A stretch of DNA of 64,000 bases from Hymenobacter sediminis. Lineage in GTDB: Bacteria; Bacteroidota; Bacteroidia; Cytophagales; Hymenobacteraceae. Shown here one piece after another: positions 1 through 8,741 of this stretch. The notes under the pieces are model-generated. The model searched no databases. It saw only the letters and a list, made by a program, of their open reading frames with translations, and was not told the origin of the DNA. Numbering within the stretch: the first letter of the stretch is position 1; every line of letters starts with the position of its first letter. Location of the stretch: contig NZ_QKNS01000001.1 in NCBI RefSeq assembly GCF_003231285.1, positions 124,001 to 188,000 on the forward strand, written 5' to 3'. A program made the translations under genes and the position numbers.

Positions 1-227
1 GCGCTGGTCAGAGTAGTGCTGCCAAAGGTGCTAGTTCCCGAGAATTGGCCGGCCACTACAGTATTGCCGGTTGCATCTACGGCCGCCGCATAGATCACCG
101 ACGAGCCGGTGCTGCCCGTTGCGTGCGCCGAGGCCCATTGCCAGGTTTGAGCGTGTAGGGCACCAGGTAGTGCTAGGCCCAGCACCAGCGCGCTAGCCCG
201 CAGCCAAGGGGTAGGGATTTTCATCAT
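1..227 (-). CDS. Secreted protein, N-terminal 75 residues (runs off window start)
   Basis: An open frame on the minus strand starts at a double ATG (227 and 224) and leaves the window. The first 24 or so residues form a signal peptide: short basic N-terminus, the hydrophobic core ALVLGLALPG, and an ALHAQ cleavage region. What follows (WQWASAHATGSTGSSVIYAAAVD...) resembles the start of secreted beta-propeller (SBBP-like) proteins of Bacteroidota, which report values for DxxGN-type repeats; this is inference from about 50 residues. The function cannot be assigned. The strong hairpin at 331-373 separates it from the next gene. Confidence 0.7.
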   Translation of the reverse strand, partial: MMKIPTPWLRASALVLGLALPGALHAQTWQWASAHATGSTGSSVIYAAAVDATGNTVVAGQFSGTSTFGSTTLTS

Positions 228-330
228 AGCTTTTTGAGTATGAGTTCTATGCAGATAGAAGTAAGATACAACCTGATTAGATTATATATAAGCATGTTAA
301 TAATAAAACATAAATTTATACCATATAGCT

Positions 331-373
331 AAAGCATGAAGGCCGGCCCATACAGGGCCGGCCTTCATGCTTT
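331..373. terminator. Perfect 19-bp hairpin after SNF2 helicase gene
   Basis: Arms 331-349 and 355-373 are exact inverted complements around a 5-nt loop. It lies just past the stop of the minus-strand helicase gene and before the start of the minus-strand secreted-protein gene, so it probably ends helicase transcription. Confidence 0.8.
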
Positions 374-395
374 ATTGTCTTTGCTGATAGGTTTC

Positions 396-3362
396 CTACC
401 CCAGCAACTCCTCTATATCTTCCTTGGTCAGGCTCTTGATTATGGCCTCGTCGGTGGTAATCAGGTCGGTTACCAGCTGGATTTTCTTGTTCTGTAGGGC
501 CAGAATCTTCTCTTCTACCGTGTTCTGGGTGATGAACTTGTAGGTAAACACTGTGCGCTGCTGCCCGATGCGGTGGGCGCGGTCCACGGCCTGCGCCTCC
601 ACGGCGGGGTTCCACCAAGGGTCAAGAATGAACACGTAGTCGGCGGCGGTAAGGTTAAGGCCTACCCCCCCAGCCTTCAGCGAGATGAGGAATACGCGCA
701 GGTCGTCGGTTTCCTGGAAACGGGCCACCTCTTTGTGCCGGTCGCGGGTGTTGCCATCAAGGTAGGCGTACTCAATCTGGCGCTCATCCAAGGAAGCACG
801 AACAATATCCAGGTGCCTTACAAACTGACTGAAAACTAAAACCTTGTGGCCTTCCGATACAACGCTCTTAATCATGCGCACTACCTCCCGCAGCTTGCCC
901 GATTCGTGGGCGTACTCCTCGTCGGCCATACGGGGGTGGTTGGCAATCTGGCGGAGCTTGGTCAGGCCCTGCAGCAGCATAAACTGGGTGCTGGCTGTGC
1001 CGTGCTCTTCTATGCTCTGCAAAATCTTGTTACGGTAGAAGCTCTTGGTTTCCTCGTAGCACTGCTGCTGCTCCTCCGTCATGGGGCAGTAGCTCAGGTT
1101 CTCAATCTTCTCGGGCAGCTCGCGGGCTACCTGGGCCTTGTGGCGGCGCAGAATGAAGGGCTTGATGAGGGCATGCAGACGACGCGTTTTAGCCTCGTCC
1201 TTGCCCTTTTCAATGGGCTTCAGAAACTCCTTACGAAAGAAGGCCTGCGTGCCCAGCAAGCCGGGGTTGATGAACGACATCTGCGACCATAAGTCCATGG
1301 TGCTGTTCTCTACCGGCGTACCCGTCAGAATTAGGCGGTGGCGGGAGTGCAGACCCCGCACCGCCTGGGAGGTAGTGGAGCTGGGGTTCTTAATAGCCTG
1401 CGACTCGTCCAGAATCACGTAGTCGAACTTGTAGGTCTTAAGCAGGTCGGCGTCCAGGCGCACAATACCGTAAGAGGTTAGCACTACATCGTAATCGGCG
1501 AACTGCTCCACGTTTTTGTCGCGGTAGGTGCCCGTATAGATGAGCAGGCGCAGGGTAGGCGTGAACTTGAAGGCCTCCGTCATCCAGTTATAAACCAGGG
1601 AGGTCGGCATCACCAGCAAAGAAGCGGCACCTTTCGCGGCTCCACTTTCCTTGCGCTGCAGCAGCATGGCCAGCGTCTGTACGGTTTTGCCCAGGCCCAT
1701 ATCATCGGCCAGGCAGCCCCCAAACTGGTATTCCTGCACGAAGTGAAGCCAATTGTAACCCGCTTTCTGATAGGGGCGCAGCTCTCCGCGGAACGAAGGG
1801 GGTAGGGGGCGGTCTTCCACCGCTTCAAACTCCCGCAGCTTCTCCAGCTTCCGCGACATTACTACGGTTGCCAGGTTGCCATTCTGCAGGTCCGAAACTA
1901 GGGCCATGTGGTGCTTGCGCAGAGTGAGCGTCTGGTTGTGCTCCTCAGAGAAAGCAAACAGCTCAAGGTACTGCGTAAACCACTCCTCCGGAATAATGGC
2001 AATCTGCCCGTTGGGCAGCCGGAACTCGTGGCGCTTGTTTAGAATATAAGGGCGCAGCTTGATAAACGGCACCGCAAACTCGCCGAAGTGCACCATGCCG
2101 TGCACGTCAAACCAGTCATTGGATTCCGTGATGCCCACCTGCACCGTCACGGACCCGATAAAGTAATCCTTGCCTGAGGTAACTCCCTGCTGCACTGTAA
2201 AGCCCATGCGGGCTAGCTCGTCGGCATGGTGATGCAGCCAGCGGAAGGCGGTGGCTTTTTCCAGCACGGCGCGGCCGTTGCGCACTTCCAGGGCCCGGTC
2301 GCGCAGCTCGGCAATAATTTCCTGCTCCCGGTCGAGGTTGCGAATCAGGCGGTGAAAGATGTAGTTGTCTTCCTGCTTTTCCAGCTTCACGCACACCCGC
2401 TTGTTATGGGCCGTGTGCACGGTATGGTCGCCGTAGCGGAAGCTAAGGTCGAAGTGAATGTGCTCCGAAGCTACCGCCTCAGCTGTAGCGGTAGTCTGAG
2501 CGGCCGAGGCATTGCCCCGGCGGCTGGGGGTAGCAGGGCGGGCCGCCACTACGGTAGCGCCCGGTGCATCAGAAAACGTAAGCTGAGGGCGAGCTACGTA
2601 CCGCTCCGAGCGGATGTCGAACCCGCGGGCGTGTACATCAAACGACTCAACCAACGGAGCCACAAAGCGCTGGAAATAGCTGTCTTCTACCTGGCGCGGA
2701 ATTACGATGAACTTCTTGTTCAGGAAGGGCTTCAGCTTCTTGCCGTCCACATCGTTGTGGAAGTTGTGGAGCACGTCGCCCAGCAGCAGCCAGGCCGGCT
2801 GCTCGCATACAATCACGGCGTTCTTATACTGGAAATCGAGCTTCTGACCTTGATACTGGATGGTAGGGAAGTAGTGGGTGCTGTCCTCATTGCGGCGGAA
2901 GTGAAACAGCACTGAAGCCCGCTCCGGTGCCACCCCAATTTCGCGCCAGGTAGGTTCCCCGTCCTTGCCCATAATGAACACCTGCTTACCCTGCAGACGC
3001 TCCAAAATCTGACCCATGCGGTCCTGCACGTAGGTGCAAATAGCTTCCTGCAAGCCTTTGTCGCCCTTATCGGCGTCGTAAATCTTCAGGAAAAAATCAG
3101 CTGGAGTGGTCTTCTTCGACCAGAACTCCTTGATAACGACATCCTGCTGAATCTGGTCGGTCAGGGCAATCAGCTCAAAGTCGGTTTCATCTAGACCATC
3201 GGCAAACTCAGGCGCGTTTTTGGCTGATACAGTTTGGTGCTGGAGGGTAAGCTGGCCCCGCTGATTCCGCTGCACCACATACGATTCAAATAGGTATCCC
3301 AGGTACTCGTGTTCGAGTAGTGAATAAACTATTTGAAAGGGCTGTGAAGTGGAAACCTTCAT
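396..3362 (-). CDS. SNF2-family DEAD/DEAH-box helicase (988 aa)
   Basis: ATP-driven DNA translocase of the Swi2/Snf2 superfamily, probably acting on protein-DNA complexes or in transcription recycling (RapA/HepA-like role is inference). The C-terminal half holds the full helicase motif set: Walker A DDMGLGKT near residue 552, the Walker B box LDESQAIKNP near 655, motif III LTGTPVENS, and motif VI QAVDRAHRIGQQ near 929. The N-terminal 500 residues are a large family-specific region containing a Ser/Thr/Ala-rich stretch around residue 280. Length is normal for bacterial two-domain SNF2 proteins. Transcription seems to start at or next to the ATG because a TATCTTCG box ends 6 nt upstream. Transcribed alone; a strong hairpin follows its stop. 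Confidence 0.93.
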   Translation of the reverse strand: MKVSTSQPFQIVYSLLEHEYLGYLFESYVVQRNQRGQLTLQHQTVSAKNAPEFADGLDETDFELIALTDQIQQDVVIKEFWSKKTTPADFFLKIYDADKGDKGLQEAICTYVQDRMGQILERLQGKQVFIMGKDGEPTWREIGVAPERASVLFHFRRNEDSTHYFPTIQYQGQKLDFQYKNAVIVCEQPAWLLLGDVLHNFHNDVDGKKLKPFLNKKFIVIPRQVEDSYFQRFVAPLVESFDVHARGFDIRSERYVARPQLTFSDAPGATVVAARPATPSRRGNASAAQTTATAEAVASEHIHFDLSFRYGDHTVHTAHNKRVCVKLEKQEDNYIFHRLIRNLDREQEIIAELRDRALEVRNGRAVLEKATAFRWLHHHADELARMGFTVQQGVTSGKDYFIGSVTVQVGITESNDWFDVHGMVHFGEFAVPFIKLRPYILNKRHEFRLPNGQIAIIPEEWFTQYLELFAFSEEHNQTLTLRKHHMALVSDLQNGNLATVVMSRKLEKLREFEAVEDRPLPPSFRGELRPYQKAGYNWLHFVQEYQFGGCLADDMGLGKTVQTLAMLLQRKESGAAKGAASLLVMPTSLVYNWMTEAFKFTPTLRLLIYTGTYRDKNVEQFADYDVVLTSYGIVRLDADLLKTYKFDYVILDESQAIKNPSSTTSQAVRGLHSRHRLILTGTPVENSTMDLWSQMSFINPGLLGTQAFFRKEFLKPIEKGKDEAKTRRLHALIKPFILRRHKAQVARELPEKIENLSYCPMTEEQQQCYEETKSFYRNKILQSIEEHGTASTQFMLLQGLTKLRQIANHPRMADEEYAHESGKLREVVRMIKSVVSEGHKVLVFSQFVRHLDIVRASLDERQIEYAYLDGNTRDRHKEVARFQETDDLRVFLISLKAGGVGLNLTAADYVFILDPWWNPAVEAQAVDRAHRIGQQRTVFTYKFITQNTVEEKILALQNKKIQLVTDLITTDEAIIKSLTKEDIEELLG

Positions 3363-3368
3363 AGTCGA

Positions 3369-3400
3369 CGAAGATAATGCAGCGTTGAAAGTAGTAACAA
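3369..3400 (-). promoter_or_regulatory. Bacteroidota-type promoter for SNF2 helicase gene
   Basis: On the minus strand, TATCTTCG (3369-3376; consensus TAnnTTTG) is preceded by TTG at 3398-3400 with 21 nt between. The -7 box lies 6 nt from the ATG, so the mRNA would be leaderless or nearly so. Confidence 0.5.
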
Positions 3401-3569
3401 ATGCTAAATACTTATTTTTTTACTAAAAAGTAAAAATAAATCCATGAATAATTACATTATAAAGATTAACATAGCGGAACGCAGTGCTTAAAGGGCCTTT
3501 TGAGTCTACGAAGGTAATGGTGTTGCCTTCTCAAAATGATACATTCTAGAGTTCATACAACGCAAAAAA

Positions 3570-3592
3570 GCCGCACTGAGACACAGCGCGGC
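3570..3592 (-). terminator. Intrinsic terminator of the FtsX/LolE-type permease gene
   Basis: Read on the minus strand: a 9-bp stem (GCCGCGCUG / CAGUGCGGC, one G-U pair), 5-nt loop, then a run of six U (A run at 3564-3569 on the plus strand). It lies 84 bp past the permease stop. The remaining sequence of 3363-3675 is AT-rich, with no other gene seen. Confidence 0.75.
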
Positions 3593-3675
3593 CTGTAATA
3601 ATGGGAACGACGGAAAAATAAAATGTTGCAAATGTGTTGCTTAGCCAAATCCCATGCTGAGACAAGTACTATTCC

Positions 3676-4905
3676 CTACAGGTTGTCGCGTAGGTTAAGG
3701 CTAGCCGCATTCAGGGCCGGGCGAATAGAAACGGCAATGGTAATGAAGATGATTGCTACCCCGGTAAGAGCAATATCCGAGAACTGCATCTTTACAGGGT
3801 AAGAGTCTACCACGCTGGTAGCCATGCCCATACCTACTAAGTGGAACGTCTGCTGGGCCCAGCAAATCCCTACCCCCAGTACTAGGCCAGTGAAGGCCCC
3901 AACCTGAGCCACAATGGCGCCCTCCAGCAAGAAGATGTTGCGAATGGTACGCGAGCTAGCGCCCATTGCCATCAGCACGGCAATGTCCTTATGCTTGTCA
4001 ATCACCAGCATCGACAAGGAGAAGAAAATGTTGATGCTTGCAATCAGCAGGATAAAAGCGAAGGTGATGAACACAAACATCTTCTCCACCTTAATAGCCT
4101 TGAGCAGGCTCAGGTGTTGCTCATCGGAGTCCAGTACGTTGAACTTGCTGCCTAACTGTTCCTTCAGAGCTTCTTTGACCCGACCGATCTTTGCATCGTC
4201 TTTCACCTTCACCTCCAGGGCAGTGCGCCGGTTTCCGTAGTTCAGTAGGGTACGGGCAAAATCCAGGGGCACATAGATGTAGCTGTCATCAACGTGCTGT
4301 TCAATCAGGAAAACGCCGCCGGCTAGGATGTTCTGCTCGTTGAAAGCCGTTTCCGGGTTCATGGAAAGGGTTTTCCTACCCGTGTTGCGTGGATAAAGCA
4401 GGCGCATCGGCGAGAAGCGGTTATCCAGGGCAATGCTAAGCTCATGCTGCACGCCGGCTCCCAACAGGGCATAATCCATACCGTCGCGGTGTAGCTGGGA
4501 GCTGCCTTCCACAATGGCCGAGTCAATGTCGCTCTGGCGGTAGTAGTTGTCAGATACGCCTTTCATTTTCACGACCATCTGCCGGTCGCGGTACTGGAGC
4601 AGGGCGTTGTCCTCAATTACCTCCGTTACTAGGCCTACCCCTTGCAAGCCCTGAATACGCTTAACCAAGGGGGGGGATACCTCAAAGGATTTGCCTTCCA
4701 CGGCAGTAATCACCAAATCGGGGTCCGATTTGCCGTAGAGGCTGCGCGCCACTTCTTCCAGCCCGTTAAACACGGACAGCACAATGATCAGCGCCATCGT
4801 ACCTATCGCCACGCCAACCATGGAGATATTCGAGATGATGCTGATGATGTTGCGCTTCTTCTTCGAGAGAAAATAACGCCGGGCAATGAGCAGGGATACG
4901 TTCAC
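3676..4905 (-). CDS. ABC transporter permease, FtsX/LolC-LolE family
   Basis: Inner-membrane permease of the MacB/LolCDE type, which extracts lipoproteins or other substrates from the outer face of the membrane. N-terminal IARRYFLSKKKRNIISIISNIS followed by a transmembrane helix is typical. A large periplasmic domain follows, then three C-terminal helices with the FtsX signature (MAMGASSRTIRNIFLLEG). Homologs usually begin MNxSLxIARRYF, so I chose the GTG at 4905 (VNVSLLIARRYF, about 409 residues). An ATG at 4956 in frame would add 17 residues that look non-coding. No ATPase partner (LolD) lies next to it. A weak TATCTTGG box at 4973-4980 may serve as promoter. LolC versus LolE cannot be told apart here. 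Confidence 0.88.
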   Translation of the reverse strand: MNVSLLIARRYFLSKKKRNIISIISNISMVGVAIGTMALIIVLSVFNGLEEVARSLYGKSDPDLVITAVEGKSFEVSPPLVKRIQGLQGVGLVTEVIEDNALLQYRDRQMVVKMKGVSDNYYRQSDIDSAIVEGSSQLHRDGMDYALLGAGVQHELSIALDNRFSPMRLLYPRNTGRKTLSMNPETAFNEQNILAGGVFLIEQHVDDSYIYVPLDFARTLLNYGNRRTALEVKVKDDAKIGRVKEALKEQLGSKFNVLDSDEQHLSLLKAIKVEKMFVFITFAFILLIASINIFFSLSMLVIDKHKDIAVLMAMGASSRTIRNIFLLEGAIVAQVGAFTGLVLGVGICWAQQTFHLVGMGMATSVVDSYPVKMQFSDIALTGVAIIFITIAVSIRPALNAASLNLRDNL

Positions 4906-5000
4906 GTGCGGGGCGCGGAGTGGCGAAACGGGTGGATAAGTAGAGGTACGAGGCAACTATACGGTTCAGGAGCCAAGATACGCCGCCGGACGAAAAAGGT

Positions 5001-5810
5001 CTATTTCCAGGCCTTCACAATCAGGCCCGTGCCTGATTCGTGTTTGGTATTGGCATCGAACCAGTTCAGAATGAGGCAGAACGGGAACGTAACTAAGTAG
5101 TAAAAGGGTAGCAGCACAAAAAACCACTTTGAGTGGCCCAGCATCAGAATGGGATACTTCATGCTCAGGCGCCAGGAAATTTGGCCTGGCTCGCCGTAGC
5201 TGTAGCGGGCCTCAATGCGCTCAAAACCTGCGGTACGTAGCTTCTGCTGAATTTCATGGATGTTATAGCCGTCGCGGACGTGCTCCTCAATAAAGGAGGT
5301 TTCGCCATCGGCGTGTACATCGGAACCACCCTGGTCAGAGGGGGTAGAGATGAGCAGCATGCCGCCATCCTTGAGGGAGGCGTGGATGTTGCGGAACACC
5401 TCTACATCTTCCAGAATGTGCTCCATCACATCCACCGACAAGGCCAAATCAAAGGAGTTGGGCTGTTGGTAGAGCACCAAATCCTGCACCGCAAACTGGG
5501 CATTGGTGCGCCCGATCTGACGGAAAAACCGGTTGGAGTCTGCCACCTGCTCGTCCTTCACATCTACGGCCAGAATCTGCCACTTGCGGCTTAGCCCGCT
5601 CATCCAGTAGGTGTACTGCCCGTAGCCTGATCCGGCATCGAGAATATTGATAGCCTCATCGGTGCGGCCCTTGGCCCACTGGCGTAGCTCGCGGTGTACG
5701 TGCCAAGTGCGGAGCAGCAGCAAATCGAGCAGGTGGTAGAAGAGGCGGCGCAGCAGGGGCGTGCGGTTAAAAACTTCGCCGAGCGACTTCTTAATCGGGT
5801 CGTAGTACAA
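5001..5810 (-). CDS. Class I SAM-dependent methyltransferase (269 aa)
   Basis: Methyltransf_11-type enzyme. Motif I ILDAGSGYGQY is at residues 56-66, an acidic ribose-binding residue follows in VDVKDEQ, and LALSVDVMEHILEDVEVF is the post-I/motif II region. The C-terminus carries one hydrophobic segment (WFFVLLPFYYLVTFPFCLIL), so the protein may sit at the membrane. The start is TTG at 5810, because no in-frame ATG or GTG occurs between the upstream stop and the conserved N-terminus MYYDPIKKSLGEVF. The substrate is unknown; such enzymes often act on lipids, quinones or glycan precursors. It lies 190 bp upstream-adjacent to the permease and 96 bp downstream of rbfA; the spacer to rbfA holds the repeat noted separately. 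Confidence 0.85.
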   Translation of the reverse strand: MYYDPIKKSLGEVFNRTPLLRRLFYHLLDLLLLRTWHVHRELRQWAKGRTDEAINILDAGSGYGQYTYWMSGLSRKWQILAVDVKDEQVADSNRFFRQIGRTNAQFAVQDLVLYQQPNSFDLALSVDVMEHILEDVEVFRNIHASLKDGGMLLISTPSDQGGSDVHADGETSFIEEHVRDGYNIHEIQQKLRTAGFERIEARYSYGEPGQISWRLSMKYPILMLGHSKWFFVLLPFYYLVTFPFCLILNWFDANTKHESGTGLIVKAWK

Positions 5811-5816
5811 GTGATG

Positions 5817-5908
5817 AGATAGTGAAATGGTGAAATGGTGAGTTGGCTGTTCCGATGGCGTAGTAGTCAGCAGGAAAACTCACTATTTCACCATCTCACC
5901 CTCTCATT
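5817..5908. repeat. Inverted pair of short intergenic repeat (TCACTATTTCACCAT type)
   Basis: Two imperfect inverted copies of a 22-28 nt unit (AGTGAAATGGTGAAATGG at 5821 and CACTATTTCACCATCTCACC at 5881) lie at the two ends of the rbfA-methyltransferase spacer. The distal copy abuts the rbfA stop codon. Same unit as at 9601-9755 and 49335-49362. Confidence 0.75.
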
Positions 5909-6353
5909 ATTCGTCTTCGTCGGCGAAGAGTTTAGGGCGTTTGGGGGCAGCACCTTCAGCATCAGAGCCGGTTTCCGGACCTTCGGTTGGGGCCGGCGGA
6001 ATGTGCAGGTCGCCGAACACTTTATCCATGTGGGCGGCGTAGGCGGCCGAGTCATCAAGAAAGAAAACCAGATCCGGCACAATGCGCAGTTGCTGGCGCA
6101 CACGCTTGGCTAAAGCCTGCCGGATGGCCTTGATGTTGTCCTGCACCAGGGCGAGTTGCTGCTCACCGGCGGTGTTGCTCTGGGCCATAAGCAGGCTCAG
6201 GTACACGCGGGCCACGCCTAGATCGGGCGATACGCGCACCAAACTGATGCCCGGCGGCAGGCTCGGGAACAGGTGGGGCAGGTCGCGCTGGAATACGGCG
6301 GCCAACTCCTGCTGGAGCAGGCTGGCTACTTTTTGCTGTCGTTTACTTTCCAT
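5907..6353 (-). CDS. rbfA: Ribosome-binding factor A
   Basis: RbfA binds the 30S subunit and helps mature the 5' end of 16S rRNA. The N-terminus MESKRQQKVASLLQQELAAV, then LVRVSPDLGVARVYLSLL and a KH-like fold ending near FFLDDSAAYAAHMDKVF, match the family. About 148 residues with an acidic, disordered tail (DEDE), slightly longer than E. coli RbfA. The start at 6353 is chosen because the TATCTTTG -7 box lies 9 nt upstream; a TTG start 12 nt earlier would fall inside that box. Downstream is the methyltransferase gene on the same strand, separated by a repeat. Confidence 0.93.
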   Translation of the reverse strand: MESKRQQKVASLLQQELAAVFQRDLPHLFPSLPPGISLVRVSPDLGVARVYLSLLMAQSNTAGEQQLALVQDNIKAIRQALAKRVRQQLRIVPDLVFFLDDSAAYAAHMDKVFGDLHIPPAPTEGPETGSDAEGAAPKRPKLFADEDE

Positions 6354-6362
6354 AAGAATCCG

Positions 6363-6370
6363 CAAAGATA
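6363..6370 (-). promoter_or_regulatory. rbfA -7 box (TATCTTTG)
   Basis: Exact TAnnTTTG match on the minus strand, ending 9 nt before the rbfA ATG. No clear TTG at -33. Confidence 0.6.
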
Positions 6371-6623
6371 CCGGTTGAGGGGATTAAGTAAGTAGGTAAT
6401 TGGGGGTGAGGTCAGAAGAGTTCAGAAAAGAACTCACAGATAGCTCCGATCAGCCTCCAGCAACCGGAACAGGCCCGCCAGCAACCGTCGCCTACCCCTT
6501 CGGTAGCCAGGAGGGGGTAGAACATCCGGACCCAATTGCCGGCTTCCTAGCAGCGGGCCCCCGGATGCTGTACTTTTACAACTTCCTGACTTCGTTTGCT
6601 GGTTCTTTTCTACTGGTTACCTC

Positions 6624-8039
6624 TTGCTGCAATTCTTTAAAAGCTCTCTGCCTACCCGCCTGTTCGCGCTGCTGCTGTTGCTGCTGGCACTGCGGCTGCC
6701 GCTGCTGTGGCTGGGTATTGCCCTGACTCCCGTAGAGCTGCGGGCCCTGTTAGTGGGTGAACGCCTCCACGAGGGTGCCCTGCTCTACCGCGACCTATAT
6801 GATAGTACCGCCCCGCTGTCGGCGGCTTTGTTTGGGCTGCTCGATGTGGTAGGAAGCCGCCCGGTGTGGATCTACCGGATACTGGCGCTGGCTTTGCTGG
6901 CGTTTCAGGCCCTGCGCTTCAACTTTGTGCTCAACCGGGCTGATGTACACCCCGAGCGAGGCTACGTGGGCGCACTCACCTACTTGCTGGTCGGTAGCCT
7001 TACCACCGACCTGGATACGCTCTCCCCGCTGCTCTTAGGGCACACGTTCCTGATTGCCGCACTTAGCTCCCTGCTGCCTACCTCCCGCGAGGGCTACGAT
7101 AACCGCCGCCTGTTTCGGGCGGGGTTTCTGATAGGGGTAGGGGCCTTGTGTTATCTGCCGCTGGGGTTGTTCCTGCTGGTAGGGCTGTTTGCGGTTATTG
7201 TATTTGCGGCCAACTCGTTCCGGAGCTTTCTGCTGTTGGTATGCGGCTTCTTGTTCCCGTACTCGGTAGCCATTACCTTTTTTCTGTACACGGAGTCGCT
7301 GCCAGGCTTTGCGCAGTTCCACCTTACGCCTACCCTGCAAGGCATTGTCAATGAGACCGATGGTCTGCCGCTGTGGGTGCTGCTGCGGTTACTGATTCTG
7401 CCGGGAGTGCTGTTGCTGCTGGGCATCGGGCGCAGCTTTACTACTTCCCTGGGGTTAGTATTCCAGGTGAAGTTTCAGCAACTGATGCTGATTTGGGTAT
7501 TGGTAGCCGTTGGCATTGCCGCCGCGGGCAGGGGTATGGCTACCGGTACGCTGGTGCTGCTGCTACCCCCTCTCACCTACTTTAGCCTATTTCTGTGGCA
7601 GAAAGCGCAACGCGCCTGGATACCCGAAGTGTTTCTGCTGCTGGTTATTGGGGCCGTAGTGGGAGTACGCTACCGGGCCGCACTGCACCTGGAGCGAGTG
7701 GTGCAGATTCCGGCTGAAAGCAATTACGCCGTGGAGCCTAACCCGCGTTATGCCTTCCTGCAAGGACAGCGCCTACTGGTATTGGGACCCGACCAGCGCC
7801 CCTACCTGCACAACCGCCTCGCAACCCCCTACCTCGACTGGCGCCTGGCCCAGGCCGACTTCGGGCACCTGCAACAGTACGATGCCGTGTTCCGCCTGGC
7901 CCGCAACTTTCAAACCGCGCCGCCCCAATACCTGATTGATCAAGCCCGCCTTATGCCCGAACTGCAGTATAAGGTACCCGGCATCTTTGGCCGCTACCAA
8001 CTCACCAACACCCCCGGCGTGTACCGGCTGCAACGGTGA
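6624..8039 (+). CDS. Multi-pass membrane protein, DUF6427-like (471 aa)
   Basis: Very Leu-rich protein with about ten predicted membrane segments, starting MLQFFKSSLPTRLFALLLLLLAL. The N-terminal region (PVELRALLVGERLHEGALLYRDLYDSTAPLSA) resembles membrane glycosyltransferase-like or DUF6427 proteins of Bacteroidota. The last 110 residues are soluble and hydrophilic. I do not recognise a catalytic motif. The start is a TTG codon, and no better in-frame start lies nearby. TACTTTTA at about 6569 could be a weak -7 box. It is transcribed alone, divergent from rbfA, and ends at a strong hairpin. Function unknown. Confidence 0.75.
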   Translation: MLQFFKSSLPTRLFALLLLLLALRLPLLWLGIALTPVELRALLVGERLHEGALLYRDLYDSTAPLSAALFGLLDVVGSRPVWIYRILALALLAFQALRFNFVLNRADVHPERGYVGALTYLLVGSLTTDLDTLSPLLLGHTFLIAALSSLLPTSREGYDNRRLFRAGFLIGVGALCYLPLGLFLLVGLFAVIVFAANSFRSFLLLVCGFLFPYSVAITFFLYTESLPGFAQFHLTPTLQGIVNETDGLPLWVLLRLLILPGVLLLLGIGRSFTTSLGLVFQVKFQQLMLIWVLVAVGIAAAGRGMATGTLVLLLPPLTYFSLFLWQKAQRAWIPEVFLLLVIGAVVGVRYRAALHLERVVQIPAESNYAVEPNPRYAFLQGQRLLVLGPDQRPYLHNRLATPYLDWRLAQADFGHLQQYDAVFRLARNFQTAPPQYLIDQARLMPELQYKVPGIFGRYQLTNTPGVYRLQR

Positions 8040-8063
8040 ATAAGTGAACGGCCCGCCGTTGAA

Positions 8064-8118
8064 TAAAGCCCAAAGGCCGCAAGTGCGATATGCTCGCACT
8101 TGCGGCCTTTGGGCTTTA
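8064..8118. terminator. Bidirectional terminator, perfect 25-bp hairpin
   Basis: Arms 8064-8088 and 8094-8118 are exact complements around a 5-nt loop, with A-rich and T-rich edges. It sits between the ends of the convergent membrane-protein gene and rpiB. Confidence 0.85.
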
Positions 8119-8175
8119 CAAGGGGGTAGCACGTCTGCCGTCAGTCGGCCTTGGCGTACTGATTACCGCACTACC

Positions 8176-8604
8176 TCACAGCTTGATTTTATCAACGCGG
8201 GTTTGGTGGCGGCCGCCTTCGAAGGCAGTGTTGAGAAACTGACTGGTGATGGCGCGAGCAGTTTCTTCGTCCACGAAGCGGGCCGGGATGCAGACCACGT
8301 TGGCGTTATTGTGCTGACGAATCAGGTTGGCTACCTCCGGCTCCCAGGCCAAGCCGGCCCGGATGCCCTGGTGCTTGTTGGCCGTGATGCACACACCATT
8401 GGCCGAACCGCAGAGCAGAATGCCCCGCTCAAACTCGCCGCCCTCCACGGCCGAGGCCAGTGGGTGTACATAGTCGGGGTAGTCAACGGAGTCAAGGGAG
8501 TGGGTGCCGAAGTCCTGCACCTCGTGGCCGTTGTCGCGCAGCCACTGTAGCAGCATTTGTTTCTGCTCGAAGCCAGCGTGGTCGGAGCCGATGGCAAGTT
8601 TCAT
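8176..8604 (-). CDS. rpiB: Ribose 5-phosphate isomerase B
   Basis: Interconverts ribose 5-phosphate and ribulose 5-phosphate in the pentose phosphate pathway. MKLAIGSDHAGFEQK is the family N-terminus. LLCGSANGVCITANKHQGIRAGL carries the active-site Cys and phosphate-binding loop, and RHNNANVVCIPAR-like sequence (HNNANVVCIPARFV) follows. The length, 142 residues, is standard. Alternative family members act on allose 6-phosphate or galactose 6-phosphate, which sequence alone does not fully exclude. It is a single gene between two hairpins. Confidence 0.94.
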   Translation of the reverse strand: MKLAIGSDHAGFEQKQMLLQWLRDNGHEVQDFGTHSLDSVDYPDYVHPLASAVEGGEFERGILLCGSANGVCITANKHQGIRAGLAWEPEVANLIRQHNNANVVCIPARFVDEETARAITSQFLNTAFEGGRHQTRVDKIKL

Positions 8605-8676
8605 AGGATGGTAAGTAAGAAGAATGAAAGAATCAGGTTCAGTAGTGGGCGGCGAGCAGAAGAGAAGGCCAGAAAA

Positions 8677-8726
8677 CAGAAAATGTGCTGATGTAGCTTT
8701 CTAAAAGCACATCAGCACATTTTCTG
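8677..8726. terminator. Terminator hairpin after tatC (18-bp stem)
   Basis: Arms 8677-8694 and 8709-8726 are exact complements. The 14-nt centre can itself pair (GCTTT/AAAGC). It lies 16 bp past the tatC stop. Confidence 0.8.
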
Positions 8727-8741
8727 ATCAGGAACCCATGT

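Noticed and set aside
2226..2915. Antisense open frame (229 codons) in the SNF2 helicase gene
   Set aside because: Shadow frame; no domain.
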